Shown: piece after piece, positions 44,534 through 53,417 of the stretch | Layout of the letters: each line of letters opens with the position of its first letter | Position numbering within the stretch: the first letter of the stretch is position 1 | Assembly (NCBI RefSeq): GCF_003129925.1 | Contig: NZ_QFFN01000008.1 | Coordinates: 23,624-87,623 of the forward strand | Direction: 5' to 3' | Source: Bifidobacterium catulorum | GTDB taxonomy: Bacteria > Actinomycetota > Actinomycetes > Actinomycetales > Bifidobacteriaceae | DNA: 64,000 bases | Notes under the pieces: model-generated | Seen by the model: only the letters and a program-made list of their open reading frames with translations | Told to the model about the DNA's origin: nothing | The model's database searches: none | Translations under genes and position numbers: made by a program

Positions 44534-45804
44534 CGCGCCTCCTGAATTCGGGATGCCAGAATGTCCTGCGGCTTGGCGATCGCCGCGCGTATCTCGCAGA
44601 CGATGATCGTGGCCAACAGCACGGCCAGGCCGGACCAGACCATCGTCCAGATCGTCGCACCGGTGGTCGCGGCATTCGCGTTCGCGGCCAGCGCATTGGA
44701 GACCGGCGTGCTGGAGAACGCCCCTGCGACCGTGCCGACCACCCATCCGAGCAGCATCGGCGTCATCGTCTCCAATGCGAACTGCCATCCGATGCGTCCG
44801 CGGGTCACGCCGATCGTCGTGAGGAACCCGATGTCCTCCATTCGCCGGCGGATGACCGCGGTCACCAGCAGCAGCGCCACGATTCCGCCCGCCACGGCGA
44901 ACACTGCAATCGCCACGCGCGTCTTGCCTGCCAGCTGCTTCAACGGCTCGATTTTCGCATTGTATTCGTCGATCGTCGACGACGTGATCGTGAAGTCCTT
45001 GCTCAGTCCGGCCTTGCGCACGCCCTTCTGGAACTCGTCGTAATCGCCGGCGCTATTCAGCACCATCGTCACGTCGAGATCGTTCTCCGTGCTGCTGTCG
45101 CCCGTGGTGACGAGGCCCAGCGTGCTCGACGTGTACGCGCTCGTATAGATCGTATTGTCCGGGTCGATGCCGGTCGCATCGGCGTCGACCTTGTTCTTGT
45201 TCTCGTAGATGCCGGCGATGGTCATCGACAACGTCTGCTTGGCGTCCTTCGGATTCGTCAGCTTGATGGTGCCGCCCACCTTGAGGTTGTTCTTCTCGGC
45301 GAGCGCCTTGGGCACGAGCAGCTTGCCCACGCCGTTCTCGTCATAGGCGATGTCCTTGCCGTCCACGATGGTGAACGCGCCGTTGACCGGGTTCTTGGCT
45401 GCGGTGGCGTCGGAGAATCCTGTCAGCGCTATGGTCGCGCCGTCCTTCGTGGGTTTGACGCCTTCGGCCTTGACCTTCGCGGTTTCGGCGGAATACGCCG
45501 TCGCGATGCCGACGCCCGACTTCTGCACGTAATCGGAGTATTGCGTCCAGGAAATATGGTATTTCGTCCAATCCACCTTGCTGGCGTCCCCGCCGTATTT
45601 CGTGATGATAGCGGCGCGGTTGGCCCGGAAGTTCACCGCCGGTTCGAGCTTGTCGTATGCGGTGGTGGTGGCGGTAGTGGCGGCTGTCGTGATCGACAGT
45701 CCGACGACCAGTCCGAATGACACGACCGCCGAGGTGATGACCAGCAGCGTGGTGCACGCCTTGTGGCGCGTCACCCCGTTCCAGGCGTTCTTCAGAACGA
45801 ACAT
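44530..45804 (-). CDS. FtsX/MacB-like ABC transporter permease
   Basis: 424 residues. One N-terminal TM helix (TTLLVITSAVVSFGLVVGLS), a large exterior MacB-type domain (about 50-290) and three C-terminal TM helices, with the FtsX-type IRRRMEDIGFLTTIGVTRGRI between TM2 and TM3. This is the single-FtsX-domain layout of MacB-like permeases that carry out mechanotransmission rather than bulk transport. It is cotranslated with the degenerate ATPase. GGAGAAG precedes the ATG. Divergent from the HD-domain gene. Confidence 0.92.
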   Translation of the reverse strand: MFVLKNAWNGVTRHKACTTLLVITSAVVSFGLVVGLSITTAATTATTTAYDKLEPAVNFRANRAAIITKYGGDASKVDWTKYHISWTQYSDYVQKSGVGIATAYSAETAKVKAEGVKPTKDGATIALTGFSDATAAKNPVNGAFTIVDGKDIAYDENGVGKLLVPKALAEKNNLKVGGTIKLTNPKDAKQTLSMTIAGIYENKNKVDADATGIDPDNTIYTSAYTSSTLGLVTTGDSSTENDLDVTMVLNSAGDYDEFQKGVRKAGLSKDFTITSSTIDEYNAKIEPLKQLAGKTRVAIAVFAVAGGIVALLLVTAVIRRRMEDIGFLTTIGVTRGRIGWQFALETMTPMLLGWVVGTVAGAFSSTPVSNALAANANAATTGATIWTMVWSGLAVLLATIIVCEIRAAIAKPQDILASRIQEAR

Positions 45805-46052
45805 GCGTACTTCTCCAGTTCCATGACAGTGGACGGGCCGCCCGGCGCCGCCGCGACCATTCCCGTGCGGCCGGCGTCGGACCCCGTGATTTCACTATGG
45901 GCACAGTATGTGTGTGTTTTCTGTCCGATTTCTAGGCTACTCCTGTGAGAAAACTGGGAAAACGCATGAGCGGCGTGGAGCATTCGCGAGTTGTGAGGCT
46001 TTTCTGGTTTCGGGGGCCGGATAACGGTACGTTTTCGCCGTAATATGGCAAT

Positions 46053-46742
46053 ATGATTCCAAATTTCGATGAGATCGATGAGCTTCACCGCAAATATGCG
46101 CCGTCCCAGGAGGCGTATGAGCTGGTCTACCGCCACTGCATGATCGTGGCGGACATGGTGCGTGAGATCTGCCGCTTCCGGAACCGTCTGTATGTGCAGG
46201 CCGACGTGCTGGGCAAGGACATGATCCTGCAATATACGACCAAGGTGCCGGACCGTCTGCTTGATACCGACAAGGCCGTGGTCGGTGCGCTGCTGCACGA
46301 TATCGGTACGTATTCGGTGATCGATGACGACGGGTCCGACGGGAAGCCCGTGTCGTTCAACCGTGAACGCTACATCCTGCATGGTCTGGCGGGCTATGAT
46401 CTGCTCAAGGCCGAGGGTGTGGACGAGGAGATCGCCCAGTTCTGCCGCAACCACACCGGTGTGGGCATCACCAAGGAGATGGTGGAGCGTCAGCATCTGC
46501 CGTTGCCGGTCGCGGACTACGTGCCGAGGACCACCGAGCAGGAGATCGTGATGTATGCCGACAACTTCAATAGCAAGTCCGAGCCGCCACGGTTCGTGAC
46601 TGCCGCGAAGGCGCTCAAGCGTTGCGCCAAGTTCGGCAAGGACAACGAGCAGAGGATGCGCGACCTCATCGGCGTCTATGGCGAGCCGAAGGGACTCAGA
46701 GAGATGGCCGAGCATTATCATATGGTGCTCGTCGACGCCTAA
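46053..46742 (+). CDS. HD-domain phosphohydrolase
   Basis: 229 residues. The HD metal-binding signature is present: His28 (VYRHC), His82-Asp83 (LLHDIG) and further His/Asp residues (NHTGVG, YADNF). Such enzymes cleave phosphoester bonds of nucleotides or cyclic nucleotides; the substrate is not readable. TAATAT at 46041-46046 lies six bases before ATG 46053, a clean leaderless arrangement. The last codons (VDA-stop) are formed by the first unit of a 32-bp tandem repeat. Confidence 0.88.
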   Translation: MIPNFDEIDELHRKYAPSQEAYELVYRHCMIVADMVREICRFRNRLYVQADVLGKDMILQYTTKVPDRLLDTDKAVVGALLHDIGTYSVIDDDGSDGKPVSFNRERYILHGLAGYDLLKAEGVDEEIAQFCRNHTGVGITKEMVERQHLPLPVADYVPRTTEQEIVMYADNFNSKSEPPRFVTAAKALKRCAKFGKDNEQRMRDLIGVYGEPKGLREMAEHYHMVLVDA

Positions 46743-46850
46743 GGGCGTCGCAGTGTAATAAAAACGACGCCTGAGGGCGTCGCACTGTAACAAAAACGTC
46801 GCCTGAGGGCGTCGCTGTGTAGGAAAATCGTCGCCTGAGGGCTTCCTCCC
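46737..46850. repeat. 32-bp tandem hairpin repeats overlapping the HD gene stop
   Basis: Units begin at 46737, 46769, 46801 and 46833 (exact 32-bp period; the last one is partial). Each carries a GACGCC-TRA-GGGCGTC-like hairpin followed by GCANTGTAANAAAA. The A-rich tail of each unit means T-runs after the hairpin on the minus strand. A separate perfect 13-bp inverted repeat (CGAAATCCACGGT, 46879-46911) lies before the DUF4012 gene. Confidence 0.8.
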
Positions 46851-47026
46851 ACCGTCGCCGGCACATCCGTCCCTCGCGCGAAATCCACGGTTCCCCCGAC
46901 CGTGGATTTCGTGAAAATGCCTTCCCACGACGATGCATTAGCGGCAAATAAGGGTAACAAGGTATTATCAACGGTTGTAGTCGGCATCCATAGATGGTGT
47001 TCATGGTTTCACTGCGAGGTTAGTTT

Positions 47027-49180
47027 ATGCGTCACACCCCACGTCACGTCAGCAGAAAAGGGCATTCCACGCTGACCAAGGTGATTCGTCCCAAGCGCAT
47101 CGTCATGGGCGTCGCCTTCGTGCTGTTGGGTTTGGTGGTGGCGCTCACCGCCATCTTCGGGGTGTCCGCCATCCGCATGTATTGGGAGGCCAACCGCTTT
47201 ATTTCTGCCGGTGAGAATCTGGCCAACGCGGCGCTTGGATGCGGCAGCAAGACCAGCATCAGCAAATCGGCAGATGAGCTGGTGGATTCCTCCCGCAAGC
47301 TCAACAACGAGCTCAACAAGCCGCAGTGGACGTGGGTGCGCGACCATACCGCCTACGGCAACGACATCACCGCCGCACGCACGATGCTGCAGTCGGTGAA
47401 CAATCTGGTCGAGGGGCCGTTCACCGATATGGTGAACCTGTCGAAGGACCTTTCCGGATTCTCCATGAAGGACAAGACCGTCGACCTCAGTTCGTTGTCG
47501 AATATGCCGAAGATCGTGCATCAGGCGCGGACCGACATCCAGCGTGAGACCGCGACGCTCAGGTCGTTGAAGCAGCCGAAGATCCATCAGGTCGCTTCGG
47601 CCGTCAGTGCCGGGGCCGACGGGCTTGAGGCCGTCGACCATATGCTCGACAGCTATGACGAACTGGTCAACCTCTTCCCCGAGCTTCTCGGTGAAAACGG
47701 GGAGCGCACGTATCTGCTGACCGTGCAGAACCCCGCCGAATTGCGTTCGGCAGGCGGCATGGTCGGCAACTACGCGGTCGTCACGGCGAACAAGGGCGTC
47801 GTCGACATCGGTGATTTCAAGACCACACTCGGCTTCAAGAACCCAACCAGGGCATTCGATTCCGCGGGCGAGGAGGAGGCCCGGCTCTACGGCGTCCAGG
47901 TCTGGAACTGGCCGCAGACCACTACGGTGAACCCCGACTACCAGCGTGCCGCGGTGACGTTCAAGAACCTGTGGCAGTATCAGGATGCCAAGAACAAAAA
48001 ACGTGAGGTCGCAGGCGTGATCATGGTCGATCCCGTGTTCCTGCAGGCCATGGTCGGTGCCACCGGCAATGTCACGCTTGAGGACGGCACGGTGCTGAAT
48101 GGCACGAATACGGTGAAGTTCTTCGAGCGCGACCTCTATGTCGATCATCCGAATTTCAACGAGCAGAACGCATACACCAGCAAGGCCGCGAAGCTGGTGA
48201 TGAATCATATTCTCCAGAACGCCAAGCCTTCGAATCTTTCCGCGTTGTTGAAGGCGCTGAAGGAGACCACGTCGTCGTCGCACCTGAAGATCTGGATGCA
48301 GCAGCAAAGCGAGTTCGACGCTTTGGTCCAAACGGGGCTAATCAATGAGAATGCCGCCGGCGAATTGCCGGGAGATGAGACGACGCCGGTCAGCGGCGTC
48401 TATCTGAACGAGACCCAGGCGAGTAAGCTCGATTGGTATATGCAGAGCGAGGTCAAAGTCACGCGATCCTGCGGCGACACCGTCGCGGCGATGCAGGACC
48501 GCATCTCCGACAAAGTCAGTTTTGCCCCTCGATCCACCGTCACCGGCAATGTGGACGAAAGCCAATTGGGCGATGAATACACGGTCGAGTTCACCATGAA
48601 GAACACGCTCACCAAGAAGCAGGTGAGTCAGCTGCCGAAGTTCGTGACCGGATCGACCGACCCGGGAACGATGAGCTATCGCATGTTCTTCATGGCACCC
48701 ACAAACGGTGAGATTACGTCCATCGCATATAATCAGGGTGATTTCATCGCCAATACGATATTGAACAAACGCCATTTCGTCGCGGTCAAGATTCCTGTCG
48801 AACCGGAAAGCTCGGTGACGGTGGCCTATACGGTGCGTGTGCCTAAGACCGCGAAATCCGCGTTGAACGTCGTCAATACCCCGTTACTGAATGAACAGGG
48901 CATCCAGACCGGTTCCAACGGCGCGGTCGTAGACAACTGCACGGCGTCGTCGAACGGCCAGCAGCAGGATTCGTCGCAGTCGGCTTCCGCTGCGCCGAGC
49001 GCCTCCTCGTCCTCGTCCGCCTCGTCTTCATCCACGTCGTCCGATTCCGCCTCGAAGTCGTCGGCATCCAAGTCCTCGCCGACCACTTCCAGTGGTGGTA
49101 GCGACGATCCGCTGTCCTCCATCAAGGATATGAAGAACAAACTCTCCTGCCCGGTCGACGTCAAGTCGATGATGGGATAA
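47027..49180 (+). CDS. DUF4012 domain surface protein
   Basis: 717 residues. One N-terminal TM helix (VMGVAFVLLGLVVALTAIF) precedes a large exterior region. The DUF4012 core shows FPELLGENGERTYLLTVQNPAELRSAGGM (about residues 215-245) and VIMVDPVFLQAMVGATG. A Ser-rich tail of ~60 residues follows, then a final segment with one Cys. Related proteins occur near exopolysaccharide and cell-wall genes in actinobacteria and show remote similarity to LytR-type domains; activity is not established. GCGAGG lies upstream of ATG 47027. Confidence 0.85.
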   Translation: MRHTPRHVSRKGHSTLTKVIRPKRIVMGVAFVLLGLVVALTAIFGVSAIRMYWEANRFISAGENLANAALGCGSKTSISKSADELVDSSRKLNNELNKPQWTWVRDHTAYGNDITAARTMLQSVNNLVEGPFTDMVNLSKDLSGFSMKDKTVDLSSLSNMPKIVHQARTDIQRETATLRSLKQPKIHQVASAVSAGADGLEAVDHMLDSYDELVNLFPELLGENGERTYLLTVQNPAELRSAGGMVGNYAVVTANKGVVDIGDFKTTLGFKNPTRAFDSAGEEEARLYGVQVWNWPQTTTVNPDYQRAAVTFKNLWQYQDAKNKKREVAGVIMVDPVFLQAMVGATGNVTLEDGTVLNGTNTVKFFERDLYVDHPNFNEQNAYTSKAAKLVMNHILQNAKPSNLSALLKALKETTSSSHLKIWMQQQSEFDALVQTGLINENAAGELPGDETTPVSGVYLNETQASKLDWYMQSEVKVTRSCGDTVAAMQDRISDKVSFAPRSTVTGNVDESQLGDEYTVEFTMKNTLTKKQVSQLPKFVTGSTDPGTMSYRMFFMAPTNGEITSIAYNQGDFIANTILNKRHFVAVKIPVEPESSVTVAYTVRVPKTAKSALNVVNTPLLNEQGIQTGSNGAVVDNCTASSNGQQQDSSQSASAAPSASSSSSASSSSTSSDSASKSSASKSSPTTSSGGSDDPLSSIKDMKNKLSCPVDVKSMMG

Positions 49181-49244
49181 TGGAGTCCAGATTTATTCAT
49201 TGCAACGGGTTCATTCATGGTCAAATAGTCGAAAGGAGCCGACC

Positions 49245-49796
49245 ATGCCGATTTCCACTGCGAACGTGCTGATCATCACCCAGAACTGGGGTATCGAGGA
49301 GACGGAGATGACCCGTCCGCTTCGTGAGCTTCGCGAGGCCGGTGCCGCGGTCACGCTCGCCGCGCTGACCGCGGACCCGGTCGAGACCGTGCAGCACGAC
49401 CGTTTCGAAGGCGAAACCGTGACGCCGGATGCCACGTATGATGCGGTGTCGGCCGACGACTACGATCTGCTGGTCGTGCCCGGCGGCACCACGAACGTGG
49501 ATCGTCTGCGCGTGAATCCGGCGGCGATCGCCCTTGCGCAGGCGTTCGCCAAGGCGGGCAAGCCGATCGCCGCGATCTGCCATGGTCCGTGGCTGCTGGT
49601 GAACGCCGGCCTGCTGCCCGGCAAGACGCTCACCAGCTGCCGTTACATCGCCGCCGACCTTGAGAACGCGGGTGGCAGCCACGTCGACGAGCAGGTGCAT
49701 GTGGACGATGCCAATGGCTGGCGTCTCATCACCTCCCGCAAGCCCGACGACCTCGACGCCTTCATCGGCGCCATCAAGGAGACGTTGGGCGAGTAG
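49245..49796 (+). CDS. DJ-1/PfpI family protein
   Basis: 183 residues, ATG 49245 with AAAGGAG six bases upstream. DJ-1/PfpI fold with nucleophile Cys112 in IAAICHGPWLL, the nearby acidic residue EETE and the VVPGGTTN loop. Members act as intracellular proteases, glyoxalases/deglycases or stress proteins; the short single-domain form fits the PfpI/YhbO group. Convergent with the unknown gene to its right, with only 32 bases between them. Confidence 0.92.
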   Translation: MPISTANVLIITQNWGIEETEMTRPLRELREAGAAVTLAALTADPVETVQHDRFEGETVTPDATYDAVSADDYDLLVVPGGTTNVDRLRVNPAAIALAQAFAKAGKPIAAICHGPWLLVNAGLLPGKTLTSCRYIAADLENAGGSHVDEQVHVDDANGWRLITSRKPDDLDAFIGAIKETLGE

Positions 49797-49828
49797 AGGC
49801 GTCGGCAGTTTGTGACGGAACGGCCGTT

Positions 49829-50956
49829 CTACCGTTTCCAGCCGGGCCGTCCGTTGCGCACCGCCCGCGTGCAGATGGTCGAACCGCCGACCGCATGCAG
49901 ACCGATGGCCATGATGTCCGCACCAGTGTTTTCGCCAGTGCGCGCACCCCTTCCAGTACCCGCACCCGCATCGGCGCCCAAACGGTTCGGCCATCCCTCG
50001 GTGCGCATCTCCAACCTCAGCGCCGCATCGGTCAGCCTGGTCAGATCCGAGCCGAGCCACCAGCTGATGAGGATGAGCACATGGCCGGCCATGCCGCGCG
50101 TGAATCCGGCATCGGCGAGCGCCGCATTCGGCAGACGGTTGATGATGCCGGTCAGCAGGCTCCGCATGGCGCGTACCCGTGTGAGGTCGGGTTTCGTGCG
50201 GGTGGAGGAGAGCAGTTCCACGGCGGTTTTGATCAGTTCGGCGAGTTGCCCGGCGTCGTTGATGCCGCTGTAGTCGAGGTCTTCCACAACGTACCGCAGT
50301 CGACGGTCCCGTTCGGTCTTGCCGGCGTCGGGCCTCGTCCGTTCCGCCTCGTCGATGATGAGCGCGGCGATGAGCGCCAAGCCGGCGGGTGAGGCGATGG
50401 CGTCCACGAGCAGTTGCAGATCGCGGCCGATTCTGCCGCCGAATACGGCATCGGTGTCGCCGTCGTCGATGATGTTCTGCATCAGACGGCGGTAGGCGCG
50501 CAATACGTCGTATCGCGCATCCGTGGAGGCGGCGAGCTGCGGCAGCCGCAGCGCGGTGTGCACCTGATGCGGTGCGAACCGGTTCGCCTGACGGTTGAGA
50601 TGCAACCGCAGCCACATGGCCTGATGGGTGGCGTCGCCGGGCAATGCGAACGCCGGCAGTTCGACGCAGCGGTCCACGAACGTGGCCACGGTCGCGGTGT
50701 CGTGGTCGCTTAGTCCGCGGATGCGGCCGTTCCGGCCGGGTTCGGGATACTCCCAGCGGGAGCGGACGATGCCGCTCGGACCGACGTAGGTTTTCAGATA
50801 TTCGGTGCGTTCGTCGGTGATGACGAGGCCCATGCCGGTATCGGTCACATTGGCGGTACGGGAGCTACCCCGCAGAAGTTCGGAAAGGGAGGAGAGATTG
50901 ATATCGATTTGTCGGATATCATTCATCGGCATGAATGCGATACTCCATTCGTTCAT
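49829..50956 (-). CDS. Unrecognised conserved-looking protein
   Basis: Up to 375 residues, soluble, Leu/Ala/Arg-rich and mainly helical. No TM helices or motifs that I recognise. The N-terminus has QIDINLSSLSELLRGSSRTA; the middle contains RYDVLRAYRRLMQNIIDDGD and DLQLLVDAIASPAGLALIAA. A Gly/Ala/Thr-rich loop lies near residue 335. ATG 50956 lacks a ribosome site, and ATGs at 50932 or 50926 are alternatives. Codon use matches the genome, so it is probably a real gene. Confidence 0.65.
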   Translation of the reverse strand: MNEWSIAFMPMNDIRQIDINLSSLSELLRGSSRTANVTDTGMGLVITDERTEYLKTYVGPSGIVRSRWEYPEPGRNGRIRGLSDHDTATVATFVDRCVELPAFALPGDATHQAMWLRLHLNRQANRFAPHQVHTALRLPQLAASTDARYDVLRAYRRLMQNIIDDGDTDAVFGGRIGRDLQLLVDAIASPAGLALIAALIIDEAERTRPDAGKTERDRRLRYVVEDLDYSGINDAGQLAELIKTAVELLSSTRTKPDLTRVRAMRSLLTGIINRLPNAALADAGFTRGMAGHVLILISWWLGSDLTRLTDAALRLEMRTEGWPNRLGADAGAGTGRGARTGENTGADIMAIGLHAVGGSTICTRAVRNGRPGWKR

Positions 50957-51184
50957 TGTCGTTGTTGTTTCGTTCGGATTCCAAGGAAAATGTAAAAAGA
51001 TACACTTCTCCTGCGGAATCGGATCAACATAATGAACGGATGTTCATGACGAAATTCATCGCACGAAACATAACGATAGCACGTCGATGTCGTCCGGCAC
51101 GCCGTACGATGGGCGACTGTGTCGCAAACGAAGTCGGATCGCACGGCGCGGCGATTCCGACGGTCATGACATCGGGCGCACATG

Positions 51185-51337
51185 ATGGTTCGGGGGGATG
51201 ATGCCGCGTCTCCGTGCCGTCGCGTCCGCGTACCATCGATGATCCAGGCGGCGCGCAACGTGGATTCGGAGGAGCGTGAGGCCATGATCGCGGTGGTCGG
51301 TGGTCTGGTGGCGTCCGCGCTCAAACCGGGGGAGTAG
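51185..51337 (+). other. Small ORF, possible gene remnant
   Basis: 50-codon frame whose last 32 codons (MIQAARNVDSEEREAMIAVV, GGLVASALKPGE) look like a genuine C-terminal helix, while the first part is Arg-rich and unconvincing. No ribosome site was found. It may be the end of a decayed gene. Apart from this, a terminator and a tRNA-like relic, I see no gene in 50957-51730. Confidence 0.3.
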
Positions 51338-51518
51338 CGGTGGGTCGCGATGCGATGGCGTTGGCGCCTGCCCGTCAGTGCATTGTGGGCGTCTGACCGT
51401 CAGTGCATTATTCGGATGTGACTCGGTTCCCAATGCGGGCGGCGGTTCCTCACCCAGACCTTCGCGGTAAGAGGCCGCAGCCACACATGTAATCGTGATG
51501 CTCCGCCGCGTTCGTCAT

Positions 51519-51551
51519 GAAAAAGGGCTTCCGGATTTCTCCGAAAACCCT
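51519..51551 (-). terminator. Intrinsic terminator downstream of the Rrf2-type gene
   Basis: On the minus strand AGGGTTTTCGGA pairs with TCCGGAAGCCCT (two G-U pairs) around a GAAA tetraloop and is followed by TTTTTC. It lies about 180 bases past the Rrf2 gene stop. Confidence 0.65.
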
Positions 51552-51553
51552 GT

Positions 51554-51573
51554 TGACGAAGGATACGAGATTC
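51554..51573 (-). other. tRNA-Ser 3'-end-like relic
   Basis: TGACGAAGGATACGAGATTC matches 18 of 20 bases of the 3' end of the tRNA-Ser gene at 58397-58416, and like that gene is followed by a terminator hairpin on the minus strand. The rest of the tRNA cannot be folded. A decayed tRNA or an attachment-site remnant are both possible. Confidence 0.4.
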
Positions 51574-51730
51574 ACAACTTCAAGCCGCAGAACTGGCGGT
51601 ATTCCGGCGAAAATCGTCGTACCGCCCAACGTCCTTACCGCTCAAATTACCGCTCTTCTCGGCGTGTCGCGTGAGAATGGTCGGGATGAATTCGTTGGAG
51701 TCCACTTGTGGATGCCCTGTGCCCGCGGTG

Positions 51731-52183
51731 TCATTGGCGCTGCGTGGGTTTGTCGTTGAGTTGGACGTGGTAGTCGTCGATGATGTCCGCCAGCGTGATG
51801 GAGCGCATGGCCTCGGCTGTGGCGTGTTCGATCTTCTCGTAGGAGGGGGCGAGCGTGGCGTGGATATTCCGCGCCACGGGGCATGACTGTCCCTTGTATT
51901 GGTGGACGCCGATCATCGTGGCCAGTCCATCGGGTTCGACGGCGTTCTGGATGTCGAGCAACGTCACATCCTTGGGGTCTTGGATCAGGTGTGCACCGAC
52001 GTTGCCTCGTTGGACATCGATGATGCCGGCCTTTTTGAGCGCGGTGAAGAGCGCTCGAATGCTTGCCGGGTTGCAGCCAGTGCTTTCGGCCAGCAGCGTG
52101 CTGGTGACGCGGTCGTTGCTGCCGGCCTCGTTCATGAAGATGAGGCAGTGCACCGCCACTGAGCATTTCATGCTGATATGCAT
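51731..52183 (-). CDS. Rrf2 family transcriptional regulator
   Basis: 150 residues. N-terminal winged helix starting MHISMKCSVAVHCLIFM with the Rrf2 helix SxLLAESTGCNPASIRALFTAL. The dimer/sensor helix has GVHQYKGQSCPVARNIH. Cysteines are at 7, 13, 37 and 101; the three-cysteine Fe-S cluster pattern of IscR/NsrR is absent, so it resembles the YwnA/YwgB-like group and may sense thiol or redox state through single cysteines. It is divergent from a quinone-oxidoreductase gene, with a perfect palindrome between them. Confidence 0.92.
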   Translation of the reverse strand: MHISMKCSVAVHCLIFMNEAGSNDRVTSTLLAESTGCNPASIRALFTALKKAGIIDVQRGNVGAHLIQDPKDVTLLDIQNAVEPDGLATMIGVHQYKGQSCPVARNIHATLAPSYEKIEHATAEAMRSITLADIIDDYHVQLNDKPTQRQ

Positions 52184-52273
52184 GCGTCCTCCCGTCCTTC
52201 GTGCCGTCGTCCCATATGTTCACGCGCTGCGACGCTGCTGTGTTGACGATATCCCGGCGTCACGATATGGTTT

Positions 52274-52296
52274 AATGTAATTCTAAATATTACATT
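52274..52296. promoter_or_regulatory. Palindromic operator between the Rrf2 gene and the oxidoreductase operon
   Basis: AATGTAAT (52274-52281) and ATTACATT (52289-52296) form a perfect inverted repeat with a 7-base spacer. It is markedly AT-rich in a GC-rich intergenic region and lies 54 bases before the oxidoreductase ATG. Its size fits an Rrf2-type dimer site. Confidence 0.7.
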
Positions 52297-52349
52297 ACTG
52301 GGTCGTCGGAAATCCAACACCTGCGGAATCGAAGAAAGGACGCGCCACC

Positions 52350-53372
52350 ATGCGAGCAGCGCAGATCAACCGTTACGAGAAGGACGTCGCCAAGGCCATT
52401 GCGGGGGTTGAGGTCAACGAGATCCCCGAACCGTCCATCGGCGACCGCGACATACTGATCCGCGTCAAGGCGGCGGCCGTCAATCCGCTGGAATTGCTGG
52501 TCGTCACCGGCGGAGTCAAGCTAATCCAGGATTATCCGATGCCGGTCACGCTCGGCAACGAGGTCGCCGGCGTCGTGGAACGCGTGGGCGATGCGGTGCG
52601 CGGATTCCAGCCGGGTGATCGCGTGTATGCCCGCACGCCGATCGACCACCCTGGCGCGCTCGCTGAATTCGTCGCATTGCCCGCCGACGCTGTGGCACCG
52701 ATGCCCGAGGGCTATGATTTCGACGAGGCCGCGACCATCCCGCTCACCGGCCTGACCGCGTGGCAGGCGTTCACGGAGGTCCTGGACGCCAAGCCGGGGC
52801 AGGGCGTCCTCATTCCCGGAGGCTCGGGCAGCTTCGGACGCATGGCGGTGCCGATCGCCAAATCGCTGGGGTTGGACGTCGTCGTCACCGGTAACGAGCG
52901 CTCGCGCGACGAGATTCTCGCCCTCGGCGCCGACAGGTATCTCGACTACCGTGCGGAGAATTACTGGCAGGCCGGCATCGGCGTCGACTACGTGATCGAT
53001 ACACTCGGACCGGCCGAGTTCGACCGTGAGCTGTCTGTGCTGAAACCCGGTGGTACGTTGCTCAGCTTGCGTGGCGTGCCCAACAAGGCGTTCGCCGAAC
53101 GCATGCGGATGCCGTTCCTCAAGCGCACGCTGTTCTCTCTCGCCGGATCGAAGCTCGACAAGAAGGCGCAGGCGCAGGGCAAGCGGTACGAATTCATCTT
53201 CGTGCGGGCGGATGGCGAACAGCTGCGTCGTGTCACCGACATCGTGAAGGAGCGTGATGTGCGCCCCTCCATCGACCCGCACATGTTCCGTCTTGACGAC
53301 ATTCAAGCGGCGCTCAAGCTTGTCGCCGGCATGGGAGGGCGTGCGTCGGGCAAGGTCGTGGTTCGGTTCTGA
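52350..53372 (+). CDS. MDR family NADP-dependent oxidoreductase (quinone-oxidoreductase-like)
   Basis: 340 residues. GroES-like N-terminus with VKAAAVNPLELLVVTGG, TLGNEVAGVVERVGDAV and FQPGDRVYART, then a Rossmann domain with VLIPGGSGSFGRMAVPIAK (dinucleotide binding). The catalytic-zinc cysteines of alcohol dehydrogenases are missing, so this is a zinc-independent quinone/enone reductase type. AAAGGA lies upstream of ATG 52350. An SDR gene follows after 45 bases. Expected to be controlled by the divergent Rrf2 regulator. Confidence 0.92.
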   Translation: MRAAQINRYEKDVAKAIAGVEVNEIPEPSIGDRDILIRVKAAAVNPLELLVVTGGVKLIQDYPMPVTLGNEVAGVVERVGDAVRGFQPGDRVYARTPIDHPGALAEFVALPADAVAPMPEGYDFDEAATIPLTGLTAWQAFTEVLDAKPGQGVLIPGGSGSFGRMAVPIAKSLGLDVVVTGNERSRDEILALGADRYLDYRAENYWQAGIGVDYVIDTLGPAEFDRELSVLKPGGTLLSLRGVPNKAFAERMRMPFLKRTLFSLAGSKLDKKAQAQGKRYEFIFVRADGEQLRRVTDIVKERDVRPSIDPHMFRLDDIQAALKLVAGMGGRASGKVVVRF

Positions 53373-53417
53373 TCGTCGGGCAATTGACGAACGCGAATGA
53401 AAGGGAGGAGATCGGCA

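Noticed and set aside
44053..44606. Plus-strand frames opposite the acidic N-terminus of the ABC-like protein
   Set aside because: They are Val/Gly/Ser shadows of the GAC/AAC-rich coding repeat on the minus strand.
46879..46911. Intrinsic terminator
   Set aside because: A 13-bp perfect inverted repeat is present, but neither strand has a T-run after it; recorded only as a hairpin.
51517..51759. 80-codon plus-strand ORF
   Set aside because: It begins in the terminator hairpin, runs through the tRNA-like relic and into the antisense of the Rrf2 gene; no ribosome site.
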